From Microscillaceae bacterium (GTDB lineage: Bacteria > Bacteroidota > Bacteroidia > Cytophagales > Microscillaceae): DNA of 5,117 bases. The position numbers and the translations under genes are program-made. How positions within the stretch are numbered: position 1 is the stretch's first letter; the number at the start of each line of letters is the position of its first letter. Where the stretch lies: positions 1-5,117 of the forward strand of contig DMHB01000335.1 of assembly GCA_003449595.1 (NCBI GenBank), read 5' to 3'. Below, piece by piece: positions 1-5,117 of this stretch. Under the pieces are notes generated by a model, which did not search any database, was not told where the DNA came from, and worked only from the letters and a program-made list of their open reading frames with translations.

Positions 1-456
1 TTGGTTGCTTTTGGTAAACAACAGCGCCATTTTTATATTTTCCTGCACCTTAGGGCCAAAGCCTTTGAGGGCTTGAATTTGGTCATTCTCGCAGGCTTGC
101 AACAGTTGATCTGCATTTTCAATGCCTAACTCTTGCCAAAGTACTCGCAGTTTTTTTGTACCCAACCCTTTGATATTCAATAATTCTACCAAAGAGGCAG
201 GCGTTTGGGCAAGAAGTTCATCCAGTTGTTTGAATGAGCCTACTTGCGCCAGACTATATATTTTCTCGGCGATGGCCTTTCCTACCCCTTGCAGTTTGCT
301 TAACTGCTCTATGGAAAGATTTACCAAGGGTTCACTTATTTTTTCCAAGTGAAAAATAGCCGTATGGTAGGCTTTGGATTTGAACTCATTTTCGCCGTGC
401 AATTCAAGCAAGGCAGCTTGCAAGGCTAATTTTTTAAGAATGATCTCGTTTTCCAC
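1..456 (-). CDS. polX: DNA polymerase X family (PolX), N-terminal part, cut by window edge
   Basis: This is the first 152 codons of a family X DNA polymerase/3'-5' exonuclease, a DNA repair enzyme of the cytoplasm. The visible part is the pol beta-type 8 kDa domain with helix-hairpin-helix (HhH) motifs: LQGVGK at residues 55-60, IKGLGT at 95-100 and LKGFGP at 130-135. The early LHGENEFKSKAY segment (19-30) is typical of the family. By hand alignment, GVGKAIAEKI (57-66) matches the GVGTKIAEKI of human pol beta, so Lys65 falls on the dRP-lyase lysine (Lys72). Full bacterial PolX proteins have about 570 residues, so the nucleotidyltransferase and PHP nuclease domains would lie beyond the left edge. 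The start is a GTG: the in-frame TGA at 478-480 lies eight codons upstream, there is no ATG between, and GTG gives the expected N-terminus. It sits 21 nt after the upstream gene, so co-transcription is likely. The family call is firm; the start is somewhat less so, since ATT at 457-459 is possible. Confidence 0.9.
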   Translation of the reverse strand, partial: MENEIILKKLALQAALLELHGENEFKSKAYHTAIFHLEKISEPLVNLSIEQLSKLQGVGKAIAEKIYSLAQVGSFKQLDELLAQTPASLVELLNIKGLGTKKLRVLWQELGIENADQLLQACENDQIQALKGFGPKVQENIKMALLFTKSNQ

Positions 457-477
457 AATTATGTTATTTTTAGGGTA

Positions 478-876
478 TCACTCGCCGTTATAATCCGTCA
501 ATGCCTCGTCATCTTCGGGATAAGGAATGAATACAAAGTTGGTAAATCCTTCGTCTAACACACAAAGGCAGCAGAACTCGTCGGGGTTTTTATAGGCTTG
601 TTTGAAACTTTCTACTTCTTTGAGCCATCCTCTTTGGTAAAAGTCTTCGACAAACGACAACATATAATGCCAGTCAACTTTGTGTTGGGCGGGTGTAAGT
701 AGGCTTTGCAAGCCGGGAACGGCCTGTTTGCTCAATATAAAAAGTGGGAAGTCGGAAATATGGCGTGCACGCACTTGATAAGAAGCTTCGAAAAGAAAGC
801 GACTTACTTTCACAAAATCTTGGGTGATTGTACCTAAATATTTACCTCTTTGGGCTAATTCAGGATCGTTGTCCAT
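478..876 (-). CDS. Conserved hypothetical protein (132 residues), probably Bacteroidota-specific
   Basis: I cannot assign a function. The product is a soluble 132-residue protein with no signal peptide and no membrane segment. An N-terminal amphipathic part (about 10-40) is followed by HISDFPLFILSK (39-50), an aromatic segment DWHYMLSFVEDFYQRGWL (68-85), a Cys cluster CCLC (102-105) and the C-terminal strand-like FTNFVFIPYPEDDE (111-124). The pattern 'I-S-(D/K)-(F/Y)-P-(L/I)-F' then W-x-Y, then CCL and FxFIPY resembles an uncharacterised small protein family that I recall from Bacteroidota genomes; this is from memory and not searched. The gene lies between cas6 (49 nt upstream) and polX (21 nt downstream) on the same strand and shares its reading frame with polX. 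The ATG start has a possible weak promoter just upstream. Reality as a gene: high. Function: unknown. Confidence 0.85.
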   Translation of the reverse strand: MDNDPELAQRGKYLGTITQDFVKVSRFLFEASYQVRARHISDFPLFILSKQAVPGLQSLLTPAQHKVDWHYMLSFVEDFYQRGWLKEVESFKQAYKNPDEFCCLCVLDEGFTNFVFIPYPEDDEALTDYNGE

Positions 877-883
877 AGTTTTT

Positions 884-915
884 GCCCAAAATTAGCAAAA
901 CTTGGCCAAAAGTTA
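884..915 (-). promoter_or_regulatory. Possible promoter/operator in the gap before the hypothetical gene
   Basis: Read on the minus strand, 894-887 is TAATTTTG, which fits the TAnnTTTG -7 element of Bacteroidota promoters. No TTTG was found at the expected 19-21 nt further upstream, so the match is only half. The same stretch holds three spaced CAAAA boxes on the plus strand (887-891, 896-900, 907-911) and an imperfect palindrome, AACTTGGCCAAAAGTT, at 899-914. A start about 7 nt below the -7 box would give an almost leaderless transcript for the ATG at 876. It could serve as an internal promoter that lets the hypothetical gene and polX be expressed without cas6. Weak call. Confidence 0.25.
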
Positions 916-925
916 CCATACAGAG

Positions 926-1726
926 TTAACCTTCATTATTTTGAAGCAATACAGAAGTGCGACGAATGGCGTCGGCATTGGCCAAATCGACCATTCCGAA
1001 TCCTTTATGGGACAGGGCGCCTAAGCCTGAAATGAAAATGAACTCCTGCACTTCGCGGGCGGCATACAAGGTGAACGGCAGGGTATAGCCCCTTACTTCG
1101 AGGCGTTGTCCCCCTTCTTGTATGGTATAAATGCGCGCAAATTTTTTGTCGTCGTCTTTTATTTTTTTTAGGTAATTTTTATCCGGGGCAATTTGGAATT
1201 TGTAGAAAGAAGCTATCTGTTCCTTTGAGTAATTGCCTGTTTTTTCCATCTTAAGCAAAGTATTTTCATACAGTAAGTCAGAAAAATCGTCAGATTGTGG
1301 AGGAACAAATTTCTTATTTTGGTAAATATCTACTTTCGGATCGGTAAGTATAATGGGCGATAGACATACATATTTGACAACCTCGTTGAGCTTGGGCAGA
1401 TGCTCTTCTTCTACGTATTCGGGTTTTAGTATCAGCGAACCCACTTGGACTTCGGTTTGAGAGAACAAATTTCTGAGAAAAGCCTGTACAAATTCGGTTC
1501 GGCTACTTGCAAAAACCAGGGTAACTTTGGAAGAATAAAAATGAAGTCCCTTCCTGCTTATTTTTGTTTGACCTTTTAACCCTGAGAAATTATAATCCAT
1601 AAAATGGTGGTATAATTCTCCCTGCATATTCACCAGTTCTCTGGTCAATTGCGCTAAAAGGTGCTGATGATGAAAAGGAACGAAGCCACCTTTGTTCTGT
1701 AATGAAAATACAATTCTAATACGCAA
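926..1726 (-). CDS. cas6: CRISPR-associated endoribonuclease Cas6
   Basis: Cas6 cuts precursor CRISPR RNA inside each repeat to make guide RNAs for type I and III effector complexes. The 266-residue length is normal. The N-terminus MRIRIVFSL starts the first ferredoxin-like fold and is followed by the family segment GFVPFHHQHLL (14-24). LSPIIL (122-127) and the C-terminal glycine-rich loop SGLGALSHKGFGM (233-245) are the best family marks. By hand alignment with Pyrococcus Cas6, His40 or His41 (in LYHHF) takes the place of catalytic His46, while the position of Tyr31 is Arg29, so the catalytic set may differ. The start is TTG at 1726-1724: an in-frame TAA lies only five codons upstream (1741-1739), no ATG or GTG is available, and TTG gives the canonical N-terminus. 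No other cas gene or repeat array is present nearby. It is first in a minus-strand run with the hypothetical gene and polX. Family call is strong; CRISPR type cannot be told. Confidence 0.93.
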   Translation of the reverse strand: MRIRIVFSLQNKGGFVPFHHQHLLAQLTRELVNMQGELYHHFMDYNFSGLKGQTKISRKGLHFYSSKVTLVFASSRTEFVQAFLRNLFSQTEVQVGSLILKPEYVEEEHLPKLNEVVKYVCLSPIILTDPKVDIYQNKKFVPPQSDDFSDLLYENTLLKMEKTGNYSKEQIASFYKFQIAPDKNYLKKIKDDDKKFARIYTIQEGGQRLEVRGYTLPFTLYAAREVQEFIFISGLGALSHKGFGMVDLANADAIRRTSVLLQNNEG

Positions 1727-2066
1727 GGGTAAAAGTTTTTATAATTGTGATGAGTATTCTTTGAAGTCCAACAACGTGTTTCTACAAATGTTTAAGGCAA
1801 TATCCTTAATTTTAAATTTTAAATTGAATTTTATAGCTAAAAGTAACAAGTTAAAATTATCATTTTTTTAATTTGTTTCCAAGTAGTTCTATAAATTTTG
1901 CCATTTTTTCGATGTTCTTTTTTGATTATTTGCTTCATTGTGCTTGATAGTATGTCTATAGTTCAAAAAAATACTTTTTATTCTAACTCAGTATGTTTTT
2001 TATATTTTGTTTTGCAATTTCAAATCCTCAACTACTATCATTACACTACTTTATCTTTTACGACTT
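1727..2066. other. Divergent AT-rich intergenic region between cas6 and the reductase
   Basis: This 340 nt stretch should hold the promoters for cas6 (leftward) and the reductase (rightward). I see no clean TTTG-N19/20-TAnnTTTG promoter on either strand. A TTTTAAA heptamer occurs twice in tandem at 1810-1823 within a long A/T run (1806-1871) that could act as a curved or UP-like element. TATCTTTT at 2052-2059 is one base from the Bacteroidota -7 box on the reductase side but lacks a partner. There is no 25-40 nt direct repeat, so no CRISPR array or leader-repeat remnant can be recognised next to cas6. A 60-codon plus-strand frame at 1898-2080 has low-complexity, Phe/Tyr/Ser-rich content and overlaps the next gene's start; I do not consider it coding. 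Confidence 0.6.
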
Positions 2067-3080
2067 ATGGCCAATCCTAATTTAAAAAGTCCTTTAACTG
2101 CCATTCTTTCAGGTGTGGGCGAGATTTTCCGGCAAGGAGAAACCATCACCCCGTTACCGCCTTCCTTTCGGCTCGACGGAAAACAATGTCTAATTACCGG
2201 AGCAAACTCGGGTTTGGGTTTTGCATTGGCCGTCGATTTGGCTAAGAGAGGTGCCAAGGTTTGGATGGCCTGTCGCCGTCAAATTCCGGAAGCAGGCAAC
2301 CAAGTAGCTAAAATTTCGGGTTCTAACTTAGTAGAAATGATACATTTAGATTTGATCGACTTGGCTTCTGTAGATCGTTGCTGCGAAGAGTTAAAGGCTA
2401 AAAATGTGCAAATCGATCTACTATTCAATAATGCTGCGGCTGCCTTGCCCGCCTCGCGATTTACAAAGCAAGGCTTGGAAGAAATGTGCCAGGTGAATTA
2501 TTTGGCAATGTTTTACCTGACCAACCAGCTTCTGGAAAAGGGGATCATTCCTAATCAAACTTATGCACAAAACGGCCTTGTAGAGCCAAACGAGGTGCCT
2601 CGTATCATTTTTATATCTTCCGATACCCACCGCTCGTCTAAAGATATCGATATTGATGCTTTGGGTTATGAAACGTATGACTTCAGAACTGCTGTTCAGT
2701 TTTATGGCTATTATAAAATAGTGATGAATACTTATGCCTCAGAACTGGCACAGCGCTTACGTACAGCAGAAAAAATAGATGTATCGGTGCATACCATTTG
2801 TCCGGGGCCGGTCAACACCAATATTATCAAAGAAGCTCCTTGGTTGGTAAGGATGCTGATGAAATTACTGTTTTTATTGTTTTTCAGAAGCCCAAGCAAA
2901 GCAGCCAAGCCGGTTGTTTATTTAGCAGCAGCGCCCGAGTTGAATCAGCAAACCGATCGGTATTTGCACTATATCACCAAAAAAGCAATGGATGAGCGTT
3001 GCAAAAACCCTGAAATACGCCAAAAACTGTGGGAAAAATCGAGTGCTTTGTTGGCAGCAGCCTTTGCCAAAAAAGCATAG
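2067..3080 (+). CDS. Short-chain dehydrogenase/reductase (retinol-dehydrogenase-like SDR)
   Basis: This is a 337-residue NAD(P)-dependent oxidoreductase of the SDR superfamily. The Rossmann cofactor motif TGANSGLG is at residues 44-51, ACRR after the second strand (68-71) suggests NADP preference through Arg70/71, LDL at 94-96 carries the conserved Asp, and NNA (121-123) and Asn144 follow. The catalytic set is Ser184/Ser185 in ISSDTH with Tyr213 and Lys217 (YGYYK, a YxxxK motif), then PGPVNT at 246-251. The order and the long gap between Ser and Tyr resemble retinol dehydrogenase, WWOX and protochlorophyllide-reductase-like SDRs. Tyr216 replaces the Ser common before Lys in that group. A 35-residue leader precedes the Rossmann fold, and a hydrophobic patch (263-273) may touch membrane. 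The ATG at 2067 is preferred over one 60 nt earlier because the extra 20 residues are low-complexity and come from AT-rich intergenic DNA. Substrate is unknown. It stands alone on the plus strand, convergent with the TRAP operon. Confidence 0.9.
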   Translation: MANPNLKSPLTAILSGVGEIFRQGETITPLPPSFRLDGKQCLITGANSGLGFALAVDLAKRGAKVWMACRRQIPEAGNQVAKISGSNLVEMIHLDLIDLASVDRCCEELKAKNVQIDLLFNNAAAALPASRFTKQGLEEMCQVNYLAMFYLTNQLLEKGIIPNQTYAQNGLVEPNEVPRIIFISSDTHRSSKDIDIDALGYETYDFRTAVQFYGYYKIVMNTYASELAQRLRTAEKIDVSVHTICPGPVNTNIIKEAPWLVRMLMKLLFLLFFRSPSKAAKPVVYLAAAPELNQQTDRYLHYITKKAMDERCKNPEIRQKLWEKSSALLAAAFAKKA

Positions 3081-3097
3081 CCAAGGTTTTGGGCTAT
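3069..3097 (-). terminator. Rho-independent-type terminator of the dctQ-dctM operon, overlapping both stop codons
   Basis: ATAGCC at 3077-3082 pairs with GGCTAT at 3092-3097, with two more A-T pairs possible past a bulged G. On the minus strand the stem is followed after GC by six Ts (3074-3069), the usual layout of an intrinsic terminator for dctM. In the plus direction the stem is followed by TTCCCC, so it would stop the reductase transcript poorly. The stem includes the TAG of the reductase (3078-3080) in one arm and the TAG of dctM (3096-3094) in the other. The stem is short (6 bp), so strength is uncertain. Confidence 0.55.
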
Positions 3098-4419
3098 TTC
3101 CCCGATAAAATTTGTGGTAACCAAGTGGCAATTTTAGGAAATATGACAATTAAAATAACCAGCAGCAATTGAATGATTACAAAAGGTATAATTCCTTTGT
3201 ACAGATGGGTTGTTTTTACCTCCGGAGGTGCTACCCCTTTCAAGTAAAATAGCGCAAAACCAAAAGGAGGAGTTAGAAAAGAGGTTTGCAAATTGATGGC
3301 CATCAAAATTCCAATCCAAAGCATGTCTAATTTCATAGCTACAAAAGTAGGCACTACTACAGGGACTATGATGAACACGATTTCGATAAAGTCGATGAAA
3401 AATCCTGCTACGAACATAATCAACATCACCAAGGCCAAAAAGGCATAGGGGCTTAGCTGGGCTGTTTCAATGAGGTGGATAATGTAGTCGTCGCCCTTAA
3501 GCCCTCTGAAAATCAGAGAAAAGCTTGTTGCCCCGACCAGAATAATAAATACCATAGTCGTGATGTGGGTGGTTTCTTGCATCACCTCTTGCAAGACCTT
3601 GAAGCTGAGTTTTCCTTGAGCCAAGGTCATCAAGCTGGCTCCCAGCGCACCGATGGCAGCCGCTTCGGTTGGCGAAGCAATGCCAAAAAATATAGATCCT
3701 AATACGCTGACTATCAGTATGGTAGGTAAAAAGAAAGCAATAAAAACTTTTCGCCAAAGCCCTTTCGCCCGAAAGGCTTTCAACTCGGCTGCCGGAATAG
3801 GAGGCGCCATCGTTGGAAAGAGCAAGGCAAAAATGATGATGTATAAAAGGTATAAGGCTACCAGCCCGAAACCGGGTACAAAAGCAGCACTGAATAACTT
3901 ACCGACAGGCACATTGAGCACACTTCCCAACAACACCAAAACCACACTTGGTGGAATGATTTGCCCCAATGTGCCCGAAGCCGCAATGGTGCCGGTGGCC
4001 AGTCCTACATCATAGCCCCGTCTTAGCATAGTAGGGAGGCTAATCAACCCCATAGTAATTACGGTAGCTCCGACAACCCCTGTTGAAGCGGCCAACAAAG
4101 CCCCCACCAAGACAACAGAAACAGCCAATCCACCGCGCAAACTGCCCAATAACATCGCCATAGTATCTAATAAGCGTTCTGCAATACCCGATTTTTCGAG
4201 CATTATTCCCATATACACAAACAAAGGAACGGCCAGCAAGACATAATTATTCATAATGCCATAAATGCGAAGCGCCAAGAGGTAAAAAAAATCTATGTCA
4301 AAGAAAATTAGGCCAAACAACACCGAAAACCCACCTAAGGTAAAGGCCACAGGGAAGCCAAACAGAATAAGTCCGAAAATCAGGACAAAAAATAAAATGG
4401 CTAATGCTCCACTTTCCAT
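3094..4419 (-). CDS. dctM: TRAP transporter large permease, DctM subunit (FcbT3-like)
   Basis: DctM is the channel-forming integral membrane subunit of tripartite ATP-independent periplasmic transporters, which use an ion gradient to import organic acids and related solutes captured by a periplasmic binding protein. The 441-residue product is hydrophobic throughout, with roughly 12 membrane segments from residue 5 to 437. Family marks are MLEKSGIAERLLDTM (73-87), ASGTLGQIIPPSVVLVLLG (147-165), GIASPTEAAA (246-255) and NLQTSFLTPPFGFALFYLKG (376-395). The LRGGLAVSVVLVGALLAAST stretch (94-113) is close to what I know of the mannitol/chloroaromatic subgroup (FcbT3-like, COG4664), but this does not fix the substrate. 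The ATG lies 6 nt after the dctQ stop, so the two are surely co-transcribed. The 3' end converges with the reductase gene, 13 nt apart, and ends in a hairpin terminator. No frameshift or missing segment is seen. Confidence 0.95.
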   Translation of the reverse strand: MESGALAILFFVLIFGLILFGFPVAFTLGGFSVLFGLIFFDIDFFYLLALRIYGIMNNYVLLAVPLFVYMGIMLEKSGIAERLLDTMAMLLGSLRGGLAVSVVLVGALLAASTGVVGATVITMGLISLPTMLRRGYDVGLATGTIAASGTLGQIIPPSVVLVLLGSVLNVPVGKLFSAAFVPGFGLVALYLLYIIIFALLFPTMAPPIPAAELKAFRAKGLWRKVFIAFFLPTILIVSVLGSIFFGIASPTEAAAIGALGASLMTLAQGKLSFKVLQEVMQETTHITTMVFIILVGATSFSLIFRGLKGDDYIIHLIETAQLSPYAFLALVMLIMFVAGFFIDFIEIVFIIVPVVVPTFVAMKLDMLWIGILMAINLQTSFLTPPFGFALFYLKGVAPPEVKTTHLYKGIIPFVIIQLLLVILIVIFPKIATWLPQILSGK

Positions 4420-4425
4420 ATATAT

Positions 4426-4935
4426 TTAAGAAGCTTGTTTGATAGTAAGATAAGCACGAAGCCCGAAAGCAAAAGACTGAAACAATAAGAATAAAAATCC
4501 GATAGGAATGACGGCTTTGATTAAATACCGCGCTGGTAAGCCTCCAGCATCAGGAGAAGACTCATTGTAGTTGAACGATACCAAAGTATATTTATAAGCA
4601 CCATAAATTACTACCAAACAAAAGGGTATCAGAAAAATCAGGGTGCCCACCAAGTCAATCCAAGCTTGTTGCTGAGGCGACATTCTGGCGTAGAACACAT
4701 CTACTCGCACGTGTTTATCATGTTTGAGCGTGTAGCCGGCAGCCATCAGGAAAATAATCGAAAATAAGTACCACTCCATTTCGAGCATTGCTGCAGTTGA
4801 GGTTTTAAACACATAACGCTGGCTCACATCCCAACAAATGATGAGTACCAACGCTGTAGTAAGCCAGGCTATCTGTTTTCCTACCCATTCGCTTATCTTT
4901 TCGATAAAACAACAAAATTTGACTATTCTATTCAT
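4426..4935 (-). CDS. dctQ: TRAP transporter small permease, DctQ subunit (FcbT2-like)
   Basis: DctQ is the four-helix inner-membrane partner of DctM. The 169-residue product has hydrophobic segments at about 22-38, 55-72, 92-113 and 141-163. Marks are the QRYVF segment after helix 1 (39-43), the LEMEWYLFSIIFLMAAGYTL stretch into helix 2 (51-70), the loop KHDKHVRVDVFY (71-82) and SPDAGGLPARYLIKA (127-141). The 'SPD-x-GGLPAR' loop and the KHD-x-HVRVDVF loop are features I associate with the mannitol/chloroaromatic TRAP subgroup (COG4665, FcbT2-like). The ATG at 4935 is the only ATG after an in-frame TGA upstream. No Shine-Dalgarno sequence precedes it, which is normal for Bacteroidota. It is the first gene of the visible operon and is followed 6 nt later by dctM. 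The binding protein DctP is not adjacent within the window. Confidence 0.94.
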   Translation of the reverse strand: MNRIVKFCCFIEKISEWVGKQIAWLTTALVLIICWDVSQRYVFKTSTAAMLEMEWYLFSIIFLMAAGYTLKHDKHVRVDVFYARMSPQQQAWIDLVGTLIFLIPFCLVVIYGAYKYTLVSFNYNESSPDAGGLPARYLIKAVIPIGFLFLLFQSFAFGLRAYLTIKQAS

Positions 4936-5117
4936 AAATAATACTTTATAAGGAGAAAAATCATAGATTGATAATCAGCTACTTAGGCGCTATTTCGGCA
5001 CTTGGTTGGGATTATTGCCTAATTTTTGATAATTGCATAAACCATGGCACAAGTCTATGAGCTTTCATGCAAACAACCATCAAATACTTCTATATTCCTA
5101 TTCCCACTTATTTTTCA
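4936..5117. other. Intergenic region upstream of dctQ, reaching the window edge
   Basis: All three minus-strand frames are closed by stops within the first 63 nt from the right edge, so no gene upstream of dctQ on its strand ends here. On the plus strand an ATG at 5067 opens a frame (MQTTIKYFYIPIPTYFS) that is still open at the edge after 17 codons; another at 5044 is open too. Either could be the start of a divergent gene, but there is too little to judge. The 8-mer TTGATAAT occurs at 4968-4975 and 5026-5033, and the first copy lies in a small palindrome GATT-GAT-AATC (4966-4976). No consensus dctQ promoter was found. Confidence 0.45.

Noticed and set aside
122..352. 76-codon plus-strand reading frame
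   Set aside because: It lies wholly antisense to the polX coding region, whose helix-hairpin-helix motifs are clear; the frame's own protein is Ser/Phe-rich with no recognisable domain.
931..946. Hairpin CTTCA...TGAAG at the end of cas6
   Set aside because: Only a 5 bp arm inside the coding region, with no T tract after it on the minus strand, so not supported as a terminator.
1741..1900. Possible CRISPR repeat or leader beside cas6
   Set aside because: I compared the stretch for repeated 25-40 nt units and found only short A/T repeats; nothing looks like a repeat-spacer pattern.
2007..2066. Longer start for the reductase (20 extra residues)
   Set aside because: The extra residues are low-complexity and derive from AT-rich intergenic sequence; the ATG at 2067 gives a sensible SDR N-terminus.
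1898..2080. 60-codon plus-strand reading frame in the divergent region
   Set aside because: Low-complexity product from AT-rich DNA, overlaps the reductase start, no motif or ribosome site.
3653..4015. 120-codon plus-strand frame antisense to dctM
   Set aside because: A shadow of the strongly conserved DctM reading frame; no independent family features.
4950..5060. Small plus-strand frame (TTG at 4968, 30 codons) behind an AAGGAG sequence at 4950-4955
   Set aside because: Non-ATG start, 12 nt spacing, no recognisable product, and Shine-Dalgarno sites are not a good guide in a Bacteroidota-like genome.

Overview
The window looks like a chromosomal piece of a Bacteroidota bacterium, probably Cytophagales-like. 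This is an inference from three things: AT-rich intergenic DNA, the lack of convincing Shine-Dalgarno sequences in front of strong genes, and a small protein (478-876) that resembles a family I associate with that phylum. No rRNA, tRNA, insertion sequence, prophage or CRISPR array is visible.

Left block (1-1726, all minus strand, transcribed right to left): a complete cas6 (CRISPR RNA endoribonuclease, TTG start), then a 132-residue conserved hypothetical protein, then the first 152 codons of polX (family X DNA polymerase, GTG start), which runs off the left edge. The gaps of 49 and 21 nt would allow one transcript. No other cas gene and no repeat array is in view, so this cas6 is detached from any CRISPR system within the window.

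Middle: a 340 nt, very AT-rich, divergent intergenic region (1727-2066) separates cas6 from a plus-strand short-chain dehydrogenase/reductase of the retinol-dehydrogenase-like type (2067-3080).

Right block (3094-4935, minus strand): a compact two-gene operon for the membrane part of a TRAP transporter. The small permease dctQ comes first and the large permease dctM follows 6 nt later. Their sequences resemble the mannitol/chloroaromatic (FcbT2/FcbT3-like) subgroup. The periplasmic substrate-binding subunit DctP is not in the window; the 182 nt upstream of dctQ hold no minus-strand reading frame that could be its end. The reductase and the transporter operon converge, and a hairpin that contains both stop codons, followed by six Ts on the minus strand, probably terminates the transporter transcript.

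The genes belong to three unrelated functional units. The main points of interest are the orphan cas6 placed ahead of polX, the two non-ATG starts in that cluster, and the TRAP permease pair without its binding protein.
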